Shown here one piece after another: positions 12,357-23,379 of a stretch of DNA of 64,000 nucleotides. The number at the start of each line of letters is the position of its first letter. The stretch's first letter is position 1. Below the pieces are notes generated by a model. It had not been told where the DNA came from. It did not search any database and saw only the letters and a program-made list of their open reading frames with translations. Source of the DNA: Adiantum capillus-veneris (Eukaryota > Streptophyta > Polypodiopsida > Polypodiales > Pteridaceae); the NCBI GenBank assembly GCA_014529385.2, contig CM043960.1, forward strand, positions 79,399,332 through 79,463,331, given 5' to 3'. Position numbers and translations under genes: made by a program.

Positions 12357-12835
12357 TTACTCTAGGGAAGCATTGTAAGCATTGACAAGGTTTAGGTTAT
12401 TCTTTAATTGTATGCCTTGCATCCATCTAGCATCTTCAAAAGGATAGTTCTTAAACTTAATAAAATACCGTCGGATAATCTTACCACCTCTCAATACCTT
12501 GTCTTCATGTCGGAGAATGGACTCGGGCTGCAGCACCTCTTCTTGGTCCTCGATCTCCGATGGGTCTTCAATAGTTAATTCTTGAGGTGGCTCTCCTTTG
12601 TAAGGCTTTAGTAGGCTCACATGGAAAGCATTGTCTATGAGCCAATGATTGGGCAACTTGAGTTGATAGGCCATCTCATTGATTGGTCTAAGAATCTAGA
12701 AGGGACCATAGTACCTTTTTGCTAATTTAGCATAGTACTTTTGGTGTCCCGTAGGATTCTTGCCTATTGTGTGCCTTAATCGAGCCTTGGGAAGTTTAAG
12801 TAAGACCCAATCATTTTTTTTAAAGGCTTGAGCTC
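12357..12835 (-). pseudogene. Element A integrase C-terminus with chromodomain
   Basis: Minus-strand frame 12674-12357 contains the integrase tail (FHVSLLKPYKGE). Next comes a chromodomain-like segment, PESILRHEDKVLRGG then IRRYFIKFKNYPFEDARWMQ. Its final part matches the (V/I)KFKxxP...xW pattern of chromoviral chromodomains, which bind modified histones and guide insertion. Just upstream (about 12690-12835) the GPF motif is readable but is followed at once by an in-frame stop, so the product is broken. The chromodomain puts the element among chromoviruses; I do not assign a clade. Confidence 0.8.
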
Positions 12836-14029
12836 TTATGTGCTTATTAGCAACATCCTTTTGCCTTTATTGTGAGATAGAGATAGCATCCTTATTTTTT
12901 GGAAAGATTCTTGTAGGTCTCGCCTATACTCATCTACAACGAAGATCTTCCCGTGTACCTTAAGTAGCAGGGGACTTTTAGATCTTCCCTCAATTACCCC
13001 AAAAGGTGCTTTTCCGGTGGAGGTACGTTTAGTGTTATTGTAGGCATACTCCACTAACGGTAAGTACTTCTCCCATTGGGACCTTTGATCTACTTCCGTT
13101 ACATAGGCTTTTAGTAGATCAATAATTGTTAGGTTAACCATTTCACTTTGGCCATCGGTTTGTGGGTGATAGGCCAAAGATAAGTTTAGCCTTGTCCCTA
13201 AATTCTCAAAGAGACCCTTCCAAAAATTATTGGTCATTCTAGGATCTCTATCCGACACTATGGACATTGGCAAGCCATGGTACTTGAAGATTTGTGATAT
13301 GAAGAGGGTTGCCATTTGATGGGCTTTGATAGTCTTTTTGATAGGTATAAATTGAGCTTGTTTGCTGAACCTGTCTACTATCGTGCATATTCTCGTATTC
13401 CCATGGATAGACTTAGGCAATCCAAAGATAAAATCCATGGATATGCTCTCCCATGGTGAATTAGGGATTGGCAAAGGTTGAAGCAATCCAAGTTGCTTCC
13501 CTCTATCAAACTTTGTCTTTTGGCATATCACACATTTAGAAACATACTCTTGTATGTTTGCTTTCATGGCAGGCCAATAGAAATATGTTTCTATCCCTTT
13601 TAGGGTAGACTGAATCCCTCTATGCCCCGCATAAGGAGGAGCATGAGATTCATACATTACTTTCTCACGTAGTGAGTTAGTAACGCATAGTCTATTGCCA
13701 TAGAGAAGATAATCATCTTGTAAGGTAAATGGTTCTTCTTTCTTCACTAGTGCAAGGACTGAAATCACATCTCTAAAATCGGGATCAATAGCGTACTTAT
13801 CTATCATAGAAGATAGATCATTATGAGTTGCTATGGAAACCGCATTCACTCTCGACCGTCTTGAGAGTGCATCAGCTACTTGATTATGCTTGCCAGCAAT
13901 GTGAGCAATATGAAAATGAAATTGCAAAAGAAAATTTTCCCACCTCATTTGTTTGCCGGAGAGCTTGGTCTGTGTCATGAAGTACTTAAGGCTTTGGTGA
14001 TTAGTCCACAGAATGAAAGGAGTCCCCAA
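12836..14029 (-). pseudogene. Element A RNase H end and integrase
   Basis: A 397-codon minus-strand open segment. It starts in the RNase H C-terminal part (FILWTNHQSLKYFM, then GKHNQVADALSRR) and continues into integrase. The zinc-binding region reads HAPPYAGHRG ... CVICQ. The catalytic residues are present in SMDFIFGLP, SIVSDRDPR and QTDGQSE. It is the best preserved segment of element A. It ends in a different frame from the GPF/chromodomain part and starts after a broken RNase H, so it is not a functional polyprotein. Confidence 0.85.
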
Positions 14030-14976
14030 TAAATAGTGCTTCCACGAGTCTAAGGTATGTAGAAATGCAAGGATTTCCTTTTCATATATGCCTAGAGCTT
14101 GCTCAACAGGGTCGAGCCTTCGAATTTCGTAGGCTATGACGTGCCCTTCTTGGAGTAAAACAGCTTCAAGGCAATCACCACAAGCGTCGCATTAGACCTC
14201 AAATGGTTTTGAGAGATCCGGCAGTGTAAGCACAGGTTGAGAGATAAGCTTTTCTTTAAGTTTTTTGAAAGCATTTTTCTCCTTGGTAAACCATGTATAC
14301 CTAACGTTTTTCTTTGTTAGGTCATGTAATGGTCCCGCAATTTGTGAGAACTTTCCTATGAAGCATCTATAGTATGCACACATACCTATAAAACTTCTTA
14401 GTTCATGCAAATTCCTTGGATTAGGCCATCCTTTTATTACCTCTAGCTTTGATGGATCCATTTGGATGCCATCTTGGAGATGATGTGACCTAGATACTGA
14501 ATCTCTTGTAAGAAAAACTCATTTTTCTTTCGATTAATATAAAGTTTATTCTCTCGTAAGACTTATAATATTACCTGGAGGTGTTGCTTGTGTTCGTCTA
14601 GTGAGTTAGAGTAGATGATTATATCATCAAAGAACACTCCAGTAAAGGTTCGGTGAGGCCTGAATAGCTTCTCCATCAAGCGATTAAATGTGGCTGGTGC
14701 ATTGGTCAATCCAAAAGCCATGACAATGTATTTGTAAAGACCAAACATAGTGCAAAATGCGGTCTTTACGATGTCTTGATCAACTATCCTTATTTGATGG
14801 TAGCCACTTTTTAGGTCAATCCTACTGAAATAGGTCGACCCTTGTAGCTTATCAAATAGGTCTTCTACCCGTGGAATGGGAAATCTATTCTTGATAGTGG
14901 TCCTATTTAGTGCTCTATAGTCAACAACATACGATATGTGCCATCTTTCTTTTGCACTAGTAACACGGGTGAACAA
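14030..14976 (-). pseudogene. Element A reverse transcriptase and RNase H start
   Basis: 14976-14563 encodes RT fingers/palm ([49 protein letters not shown]) and the catalytic motif FFDDIIIYS. 14461-14192 encodes the thumb/connection (GMCAYYRCFIGKFS) up to SKPFEV. A TAG there cuts the protein just before RNase H CDACGDC. A short gap at 14462-14562 needs a frame change. Both RT aspartates are intact, but stops and frameshifts make this a pseudogene. Confidence 0.85.
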
Positions 14977-15767
14977 AATGAAGATGAGCTAGGCCTAACC
15001 ATGCCCTTCTCAACTAACTCGTGCACTTGCCACATAATCTCCACATGTTGAGCTTGGGAAACTCTATAAGGAGGTTTATTAGGCGGTGAACTGCTTGGAA
15101 GAAGTTCAATCGCATGGTCATCATTGCCTCGTTTAGGAGGTAGTTCACAAGGGATGTCGTCAATAAAAACATCTTGAAATCCCTTGAGAAAATTGGATAA
15201 CTCTAATTCCTTGTAATTTTTTATATTTTCTTTTACTAAAGCATTAGGTTCATTTTGAGAATCTTTAACAAAAATCATGTACATGGAAGTAGAGCTCTTT
15301 ATTGACTTATTGAAAGCTTGTGTATATACAATGGGTATGGTGTTACCCAACTCCTTAGCATCTATGTACATATCTTTTTCCCTGAACCTAAAGTAGATTT
15401 GCCTTTCATAGAATTTAACATTGGCAGATATGCGATCAAACCATGGTGCCCCTAGGATTACATCCTCGTGCTTGAGAGGAGAGATAAAGAAGTCCTCCTT
15501 GTCTACATAGCTTTGGACATGGAGCCTCAATTTCACAATTAAGGGAATGATTGAGGCTTCTTGCCCCTTGAAAGCACCATCGGCGGGTAGGACATCTCCC
15601 ATCTCATAGGCTTGGATGCCTAGCTTGGTGGCCAACTCTGTGGATATGAAATTGTGAGTAGAACTAGGGTCAAAGAGAATGAAAGCATCATGTTCTCTTA
15701 CCTTTCCCCAAGCATGGCATAGAGGAGATCCTTTGTGGTGAGTATCCTCTTCTTGGATTTCGACCAA
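14907..15767 (-). pseudogene. Element A aspartic protease and RT N-terminus
   Basis: A 286-codon minus-strand segment. The protease active-site region reads LFDPSSTHNFIS, where related plant elements usually have DSGAT or DPGAT. The conserved second motif is VILGAPWFD. The frame continues through a linker to the RT start, NKPPYRVSQAQ and LVEKGMVRPSSSSFCSPVLL. It then leaves frame at MLLTIEH, overlapping the RT segment that begins in another frame. The Gly of the D-[ST]-G motif is replaced by Ser, which probably hurts activity. Confidence 0.8.
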
Positions 15768-15799
15768 GGTAGCTCTAGGAGGCTCATTTTGTGTATTCT

Positions 15800-17301
15800 T
15801 GTGGGGACAAGCACGATAGGTATGCCCTTTCTCCCCGCACTTGAAACAGCGGTTATTATTACGATAACGCTCTAGCTCTTCAGGAGAGAGTTTATTTTTA
15901 CCTTTATAAACTCCCTTCTCTTTAGCTTTGTTGTTGTTGGCGTTGCCTTTAGGAGACTTTTGGACATTGTACTTCCCCTTGGGCTTGTTATTATGGTCCT
16001 TGTTCTTTGTGGGCTTAAGATTTCTCTTAGCCCCTTGTTGGAAATTGATTCATGAAGCCACCATGGTATGGTGTATGACCACAGATATGGTGCGTGGCCT
16101 TTGAGAGTTGACATACTCCGCCATATCTTTAGTTAAACGCGCACAAAATTGTTGTTTTTGCTCTCAAAATCCATCTTTTTGAAGACAGCAGCTTTGAGAT
16201 GTAAGTCCCAAAACTTGTCTACATATTTGTAAATAGATTCGTAGGGAGAGAGGTTCAAGCTTCGCCATTCGGTGAGTACTTTGTCTTTGGCATCGGTAGC
16301 CAAAAACTACTTCATGATGGAAACTCTTAAAGATTTCCATGTTCGTGGAGCTTCACCGTTTGCCCGTAGGCTAGGCCACCATTGCATGACGGACTTTTGA
16401 AAATTCATAGCTACATGGCGTAGCTTAGAGGACTCTGTGAAGCCCTCATCTCCAAACGCCGCATCAAATTGTTGGATGAAGGCCAAGACTTTGTCCGTAG
16501 CACCAAAGGTGCCATCATAGGTAAGGAAAGAAATGTTCTTTCATCCATCTTTGAACTTTTTGAGCTTGGACGACCTCTTCCTATGGCCTCTTCTTTTAGG
16601 TGGTTCAAAAGCTGCACCATCACTTTCTTCAGAAGAGGAAGAGTATGAGGAGGATGGAGAAGAGGGTGACCTGTTTCTTGCCTTTTTATTCCGTTGTTCC
16701 TCCTTGTCTACACCATCACTTTCTTCATAAGAGGAAGAGGATGAAGAATATGGAGAAGAGGGTGACCTCTTTCTCGACTTTTTCTTCTCTTGTTTTCTGT
16801 CGTCCCTCTTTGAATTATGGTGTACAGAAGTGTGTGATGTTCTTCTCCGTTTAGGGGGTGCTGGAGAGGGTTTTTCCCGTCGTCTTCATGGAGCCATCTC
16901 CACCGAGGTGGCAGGAGACTCACTTATTTCTCGTTCTTTTGGTGGGGGCTCTACCATTGAAACTTGAGTTCTCCTTTGGGAAGGAGATGCATCGCCAAGT
17001 AGTAGATTTTTGTTGAGCCCTTCATACAGATCCTCTTCTTCTTCCCTTATCGGAGAGGCCCCTCTTTTGGAAGTCCTCACAAGGAGGCTTCCTAGGTACT
17101 CTCTCTTCTTGGTGGGGAGTTTGGAGAATCCCATGAGCACGTAGCTACCGTTGCACTTCACTTTGGAGGGATGGATTTCCCATGGCTTGTTGAAGCCTGG
17201 TAACAAGGTAATTCAAGCATAGGGGCATCATTAGTAGCGTGTTCATTAGCAAAATCAAAGCTATCAACATTAATTTCACTCTCTTTATTATTGTCAGCCA
17301 T
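15800..17301 (-). pseudogene. Element A gag
   Basis: The likely start is ATG at 17301 (MADNNKESEIN). The frame closes at 17158 and the sequence continues in another frame (NKPWEIHPSKVKCNG). A central gag domain is readable at about 16520-16140, with FIQQFDAAF, MNFQKSVMQWWPSL and YKYVDKFWDLHL, broken by stops near 16310. The CCHC zinc knuckle CFKCGEKGHTYRAC is at 15807-15848. The N-terminal part is rich in charged residues and serine. At least two frameshifts and two stops. Confidence 0.75.
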
Positions 17302-17698
17302 TCTAACAACTTTTAGGTGTAAAATTTTAAGTGTACTTTGGCACTTCAAGCCCTAGTTGCTACTCCTCTTAACCCCTTTAGAAAAGCACTCAAGTTCCTG
17401 TACCCGTGGCTCGAATATCATTAATTGCAAGGAATAGAAGAGAGGGTCTTTCACCACCAAAACAGTACTGGCTCCTGTCTAGCTTCAAATAGATCAATAG
17501 TGGTTAAGCCATAGGCAAGCCCCGTAGGACTCCACTATTAGACCATAGCTCTCGACAATGCCCCGTTATCTGCACAAAGCAGGTGCACTGCAAGGCTAAA
17601 AAATCCCTATTCTACTTACTCAATTGCAATTAATAATGCCAACCATTTATAGTCAGCTTGAGGACCTCTCTTCTTGAGCAAGAAAAGAGAAACCTTGT

Positions 17699-17711
17699 GC
17701 TCTGATACCAA
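17699..17711 (-). other. Element A primer-binding site
   Basis: The minus strand reads TTGGTATCAGAGC directly after the CA end of the 5' LTR. It matches the 3' end of plant initiator tRNA-Met, the usual primer of chromoviruses. Confidence 0.9.
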
Positions 17712-18450
17712 TGTAACATTTCATGGTCTAGTAACTTGTGTGTAGCAGAAAATAGCATAGACATAGTGAGCATTTCATTAAGAATAGATTCCTAATGAGC
17801 ATAGCAAGAGTGCTTGGATGGAGAGAGCAACAAAAGCATAATACCTAGTTAGATAGGCATGAACAATACTTCAAAAAGAGAGAGAAATTAAGCTATTGAC
17901 AACAGTTGAGGACCGGATTTACATGGAGTTGGTCCCCCCTCAAAAAGGCTTTTTATTATAGGCTTCCCCCATCAAAGGAGACATTTTAATACAATGCTTT
18001 GTGTTCCTTCAATAACTTGCCGGTGCAATGAAGATGGAAGCTTCAAGCACCAAGCTTGCACTTGAAAACACAACATCAATTCCCTCACGGTCTCAGACCC
18101 AAGACCTCACACACCTTCGAAGATGGTGAGAGCTAGCGGGGTATGAGAGTAGATCGAGAGGAAGAAGGAGTATTCTTAAGAGAAAGAAGTATGTCTCATC
18201 ACATGTCACTCTTAATAGCTTAGCATAGCTTAGTAATTGGCATGGTAGAGGACATGAGCATGCATTGGAGCTTGGCTCTTGGTTGGATTTGCATCACAAA
18301 GCCAAGAGTTGTTGGTGTAGGCCTCCCTTCTCACAAGCTTGGAGTAGATGATGAGCTTTCCATTAAAGCTTGAGAAGGAGATAGTCTTCTTTACTTCACA
18401 CATGAGCTACTGTGAGTGTATGTGTGTGTGATAATGCCTTGCAAAAATCA

Positions 18451-18502
<52 letters not shown>

Positions 18503-19155
18503 TCGACCCCTCTTGCTATTTGCTCATGCCGGCATCCTATTAGCCCCTGCAAAGCTTAGCCAATGACAATTCAGAAGCATAAGTGATAGCCTTGTGACAT
18601 GTGTCCCCCTTTCCCCTTTTGTGAGAGCTGTAGGTATTTAAATAATGCAATTAAACTCTCACTGGACCTCTTAGTCTTCGGGCCAATAGGAATCAGGCAA
18701 GCCATTGGGCTGTTGAATGCTCATTGGACCCCTTGGGAGACTGCCCAATAGTCTTATAGAGAGCTTAACTTCTATTAGTTCTTTTATCAAGTGTTTTTAA
18801 ATGAATTAAACTAAATTTATTCTAGCCTAAAATTCGCATTGGTCCACCTCTATGGCCATCCAATAGTATCTGAATGCACCTTGGGGGCAACTAGGGTAGG
18901 AAGCTGACATGTGTCCACTATGCCCTTTGTGTAAAGGGAGCTTGGAAGAGTGTGTGTGTGTTTCTCTCTCATCCCCTACAAATTGGGATCGTCCCCTCCT
19001 TCCTAGGGATGTGGGAAGACGTTTTAGTCTTCCCCATGACCATCCAATTCCCCCACACTTTGGCCGTTGGACATTACCTTTGAATTTTGGAACCTTAGCA
19101 TTTTGGAAGTCTTAATGGGCTGAACCTTAGGGTCTTTGAAGCCCATTGATGCACA
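17712..19155 (-). repeat. Element A 5' LTR
   Basis: Partner of 10336-11803. Starts TGTAACATTTC and ends GATGCACA on the plus strand. Contains a (CT)n run at about 18452-18499 that is much shorter in the partner. Confidence 0.9.
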
Positions 19156-19160
19156 TTGCT

Positions 19161-20281
19161 AGACTTTGTTCCAGATTGTTTGAACAACTATAGGTACAGG
19201 TAGCAAATCTGCCTAATACACAACTTGCCAGACATACCAAGCCTTGAACAAATTTCTAGAGTTGGCTTTGGCAGTTTGCTATATGATACTATTGTACAAA
19301 AACTGTGTGATGTTGATACTAGCGTCTAGGTTCTAAACCTTGGCCAACAACATCACAAATAGTTTCTTTGACAAATAAGTTGGGTTATTCTTTAAACTGA
19401 TGGTCTCAGCAATAAATTGATATACCGCAATGTGTTCCAATGCTGCTACTAGAATGCCTTGAGCACCATCTTTGCGTTTCTTCCTGGCTTGGTCGTCTTC
19501 TCTCAAAAAATGGCTTTCATCGGTCGTTGTTGGTGTGGTTTTTTGAGAATTTGGGAGTCTGAAAACATGTTCCAACTCTCTAGGTGTCAAATCCAGTTCC
19601 CTTCCATTGACAACATGGTACCTTTGTCCGCCTGGTATGAAGCTAGTACCTGTGTAATCTATCCATCAAATGGAAGTGCCGTAGCCTCTTTAATGACTTC
19701 TAGACCCCATAACTTGAGCAAAGCTTACTCGTTCTCTTGAAACATGTACTTAGCTATTTTACTGTGTTGAACCACTCCTAAAGACTTTGTAAGCGATGCC
19801 TTAAGGCTCTCTGTGTCTACTATCATCTTGTTGAGGGTTTCTTGCATGCTCTGTGGCTTTGATTTTCTTCCCATACACGACTCACAGGCAAAGAGGTTTC
19901 AGGTGAAGATGACTTACTTGTGGTAGCTATCGTGAATGAATCGTTCAAAGAGTAACGAGGCGCCTCAGGAAGAGTTATTGTCAAAGGTGTATGCAGAGAT
20001 GAAGCATTCAATCAACTCAAAGCGTGCTCTTCAGGTTGCAAAGCAAGTGGCCCTAGAGGTTGTAAGTAAAATGTTGATGGGCAAACCCGTCGCATAGTTC
20101 TACGTATCCTCGCCATGAATGCTCCACTCAATGCCCACCCTTGATCTCTGCGTTCTATTTGCGACGTATCAAACATGCATTGGCTTGTCCGATTGATCAT
20201 TACTGGCAAGATTCATTTTGGGATTTGTTGCGTTTCCCACTTGTGACTTGTCGGTGATATTGATGGTGTGGTTGTATGTGA
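19161..20281 (-). pseudogene. T1 post-integrase region, proximal part
   Basis: Minus-strand open segments (20209-20012, 20011-19823, 19590-19333) follow the integrase tail and precede element A. Their order and strand suggest one long ORF broken by stops, continuing on the far side of A at 10335. They carry no enzyme motif. The segment near 20300 is rich in Pro, Val and Ile (VPKPEEELMDLFN, VPVPISVFQQ). Function unknown. Confidence 0.45.
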
Positions 20282-20950
20282 CTAAGACTGAACTGGTCGG
20301 ATGGCTGGAATCTGTACTGGTGTTGGAATTTTTGACCCTTGTTGGAAGACTGAAATCGGTACTGGTACTGACTTCTTTACTGGTTGCATAATAGGCCTGA
20401 TGTTGAACAAGTCCATTAGTTCCTCTTCTGGTTTTGGTACTGTTTCAACTAGAATCTCTTCTGCTCTGGAAGAATATAACTTGTTCTTGGCCCCATTGTA
20501 GACTTTAGGCAACTGTAAACCCGAAAAATCTCTTACTCTCCCATTAGAGAATACCCAATCTACCTCATAGGGTCCCGACCAAGCTATTTTCAAATTCAGC
20601 TTCCTTGGTCCCAATTTGGACTGGTACAACAATACTAAATCACCTCTCTTGAACTCTCTAACCTTGATCCAACTGTCATGCCAATGCTTTACCTTGTTCT
20701 AGTAAATTCCTCTATCTTATCTCATCCACCTGCAGCAATTCATCCAATCCTTGTTTCAAATTCTGATTAAAATCTATCCCATGCTTTACCTTGTTCCCGT
20801 AATGCTCTCTGTCTTATCTCATACAACAATTCATCCAGTCATCGTTTCAAATTCTGATTAAAATCTATCCCATGCTCAACTACCAGTCGTAAGCTTGGAA
20901 TGACGAATTCCATTGGCACTACTGCTTCTGTTCCATAAACCAACTTAAAT
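20282..20950 (-). pseudogene. T1 integrase C-terminal region
   Basis: Reads MLYQSKLGPRKLNLKIAW followed by SGPYEV and VRDFSGLQLPKVYNG. This is the tail after the integrase core that carries the GPY motif in Athila/Tat elements. Upstream, 20684-20877 is a tandem duplication of about 97 bp (ATGCTTTACCTTGTTC at 20684 and 20781, with CAAATTCTGATTAAAATCTA at each end). It disrupts the protein. Confidence 0.7.
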
Positions 20951-20954
20951 GGCG

Positions 20955-21492
20955 TCATTCCCGTAGTGACCTTGTAAGCATTACAGTATGCCCATAATGT
21001 TGTTTGAAGTTTGTCATCCCATTGATGTGGTTTCTTCTGAACAATTTTAGTGAGAATTGTTTTGATTGTTTTATTGTTGCTTTCAACCTAGCCATTACAT
21101 AAGGGATAATACGGTGTTGATTTCCTATGTTTGACTGAAAATATCTCCATTGTGTCATTAATGAAATGAGTGCCTTGTCCTGACATTATCTCAATAGGAT
21201 AGCCATATTGACATAAAATATTCTCATAAAAGAATAAGGCTGTAGACTTGGCAGTGTTGTTTGGAAGTGCTTTAGCCTCCACCCATTTGATTACATAACA
21301 TGTAGCCATAATGATGTATTTATCCTTTCTAGGAGTCACCTTCTTGAATGGTCCCATAAAATAGAGTCCTCGTTTCATAAATACTCTCAATGGTTGTATT
21401 GGAGTCAGAGGTGTCATATCAGCTGCTGTAGGCCTACCCATCCTTTGACATAGACCACAGGTTTTACAAAAAGTTCTAACACCAGCCATCAT
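20955..21492 (-). pseudogene. T1 integrase core
   Basis: Reads CKTCGLCQRMGRPTAADM (zinc finger end), FMKRGLYFMGPFKKV, KWVEAKALPNNTAKSTA and SGQGTHFINDTME. In this family the first two catalytic aspartates normally sit in GLDFMGP and SDQGTHF. Here they are Y and G, so both are lost. A frame change near 21100 separates the final part (RLKATIKQSKQF). Confidence 0.8.
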
Positions 21493-21688
21493 TGATTGCC
21501 ACCATAATCCTGCTTGAAGAAATTTCTTATAAGTGATGTCAATTGAGAATGGCCTCCTGCATCTCTAGTGTGGGCCTCAGTAACAACTTGCATTCGTCCT
21601 TTTAATGGCACACATCGCCAAAGCACACCATCAATACCCAACCTGTAAAGTGATCCAACAATGATGGTGAATTTCAGACTCCGTATAA

Positions 21689-22363
21689 TCAGTGCCTTTT
21701 TATTGTTCTGAGACCATCTTCTGGGAATTTGCCTAGCTGAAGGAAATCATACACTTCCTGACATTCTAGATTAGGCTCTTCCTCATCTGTGCTGTGAAAT
21801 AATTCAACATCTATTGGATCGTCTCTCAAAGGTGTTTCTGAATAGCCTTCAATGCTTTTGGAAAGGAAATCAGCTTGGCAATGTGTTTTGCCTGGTTTGT
21901 GGAAAATCTTGAATTCAAATTCCATTAAAAACATCATCCACTTAATTAGCCTCCTTGTATAATTACTTTATTGATTAGAAACATTAAAGCCTAATGATAA
22001 ACATAGAAGTAAAAACAGCTTGCCCAGTGGATAATGCTTGAATTTTGTGGCACTGAATACCATTCCGAGTGCTTCTCTTTTTGTAGTTGAATAGCCCTGT
22101 TCAGCTGTACTGAACCTTCGACTAACGAAGCAGACTGGATACTCTGTCTTCTCATCGGGCTGAGCCAGTATAGCCCCCATCGCCATACCTGAAGCATCCA
22201 CATGTATGTGAAATATAACATCCCAGTTAGGCTGACGAAGGACTGGCTTTCTGCTAATTTCATCTTTTAGGCACTGAAAACTTCGTTCACATTCCTCAGT
22301 CAGGATGAACTTGTTCCCTTTCTTTGTTAGTTCATATATGGGTAATGCCTTGGCTGCAAACAT
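21689..22363 (-). pseudogene. T1 RNase H
   Basis: 22363-21968 reads LTEECERSFQCLKDEI, FHIHVDASGMAMGAILAQ and RRFSTAEQGYSTTKREAL, with the catalytic Asp in VDAS present. 21937-21689 has the tail FKIFHKPGKTHCQADFLSK. The two parts lie in different frames with a short gap (22000-21938). Confidence 0.85.
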
Positions 22364-22399
22364 ATGAACAAATCTTTGATAGAAATGTATGTATCCCGA

Positions 22400-22790
22400 A
22401 AATGAACTTAATTATGAAACAATGGTAGGTGCTCTGGCTTGCTGAATACTCGTAGTTTTATCTTCAGCCATCTCAATGCTATTTCTTGAGACAATATGGC
22501 CCAATAGTTGACCCTTCCAAACCATAAAAACAGATTTGAATTGATTTAAATAGACCCTCTTCTCCCTGCACCCTCAAAGACCATTTCTAGAAACAATAAA
22601 TGCATTTCTTCAGTCGAAAAGACAGTAAAGTTGTCCACGAAAATGGCCAGAAACTTATGCAAACATTCACTAAAAATTTCGATCATGCATCTCTGAAAAG
22701 TTGTTGGAGCATTACAAAGTCCAAATGACATTACCAAATACATAAATGCTCCCCATTCAATGATGAATGTTGTTTTGGCCAAAAGCATAT
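22400..22790 (-). pseudogene. T1 reverse transcriptase, 5'-truncated
   Basis: Recognisable from KTTFIIEWGAF through MSFGLCNAPTTFQRC to FLAIFVDNFTVFS. The catalytic YVDD/FVDD-type motif is FVDN, so the second Asp is lost. Upstream of KTTF (about 22780-22800) similarity to RT stops abruptly and the sequence becomes unrelated. The missing half includes the LNxxxxKDxFPLP and SGY..I motifs. Confidence 0.8.
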
Positions 22791-23035
22791 AGCTACATGT
22801 GTAGCAAGGTAGGGGTAGAGTGCAATCGAAAAGACATTCATGCCTAGCATTAGTACAAGAGGGAAGAAGACTTGCATCGATAAATGTGAGCGAAATTATT
22901 ACTATAGACAAGATGAAGACTTCACGCCGTGGACCTTCTAAAATGTTTAACCATTCATATGAGCGCATTCAATACAATGGGCCCTTTGGCTGAAGAAAAA
23001 TTCAAACTCACATAGCCTAAAAATACACACGAAAC
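22791..23035. other. Unassigned sequence beyond the T1 breakpoint
   Basis: The open frame continues past the breakpoint but with no RT similarity. Nothing recognised. Confidence 0.5.
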
Positions 23036-23039
23036 AAAC

Positions 23040-23165
23040 TATCTCCTACACATTGCATACTCCTTCAGTAAAAGGATCGGGGGATTCGAACTTGCCTACT
23101 AATTCAATACAGCTTCAATGCTAACTCCTTAACCACTCATGCTACATGAGCTTCATTGATGCCCC
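23040..23165 (-). mobile_element. SINE-like tRNA-derived head 1
   Basis: On the minus strand a Pol III A box (TAGCATGAGTGG, 23133-23144) is followed about 42 nt later by a B box (GTTCGAATCCC, 23081-23091). The intervening sequence does not fold as a proper tRNA, which is what SINE heads look like. The body would extend leftward. The end and any poly(A)/T tail were not located. Confidence 0.5.
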
Positions 23166-23262
23166 AACTCCCCCAACAAATAGAAAAAACGATCGCGCAT
23201 GCAGCTCTATGCAGCAAGGACTTGCTGCCGCCTCAGGCTAGAGCGGCTGCCAATAGCCACAT

Positions 23263-23274
23263 CCCCCCCCCCCC
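23263..23274. repeat. C12 homopolymer followed by A-run
   Basis: Twelve C followed shortly by an A11 run near 23290. Possibly the tail end of the SINE-like unit to its right. Confidence 0.7.
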
Positions 23275-23379
23275 GCCCTCCCAATAATTAAAAAAAAAAA
23301 ACCGTTGTCCGTTGATGCTCACTCCCTGGTAGCATTGTTGGACCTTGCACCGCCTCCAGCTTAACTTTAATCTTTAAAC

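Larger units (their letters stand above)
10336..19155 (-). mobile_element. Element A: full-length but decayed chromovirus (Ty3/gypsy)
   Basis: Two long terminal repeats (10336-11803 and 17712-19155) flank a minus-strand set of gag, zinc knuckle, protease, RT, RNase H, integrase and chromodomain. The primer site complement GCTCTGATACCAA (17699-17711) abuts the right LTR, so the right LTR is the 5' one. Total length is 8.8 kb. Coding regions carry several stops and frame changes, but the RT FFDD and the integrase catalytic D, D and E survive. The bases just outside (CCAGC left, TTGCT right) do not match as a 5-bp target duplication. The host on both sides appears to be T1 in the same orientation. 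Confidence 0.9.
7096..22790 (-). mobile_element. T1: decayed Athila/Tat-like Ty3/gypsy element, 5'-truncated, split by element A
   Basis: Minus-strand order is RT remnant (about 22790-22400), RNase H (22363-21968), RNase H tail (21937-21689), integrase (21492-20640), integrase GPY/F-like tail (20632), then about 4 kb of extra coding-like sequence (20500-19161 and 10335-7816). It ends with a polypurine tract and a 3' LTR ending near 7511. RT phrases such as KTTFIIEWGAF and MSFGLCNAPTTFQRC, and the integrase phrase CQRMGRPTAADMTPL, fit the Athila/Tat branch of plant gypsy elements, which often carry an extra ORF after integrase. Everything upstream of RT is missing, including gag, protease, primer site and 5' LTR. 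Element A sits in the post-integrase region. The claim that both halves are one element is inferred from strand, order and open phase, not from a target duplication. Confidence 0.65.

Noticed and set aside
16533..16854. Plus-strand acidic ORFs
   Set aside because: Antisense to the Ser/Glu-rich part of element A gag.
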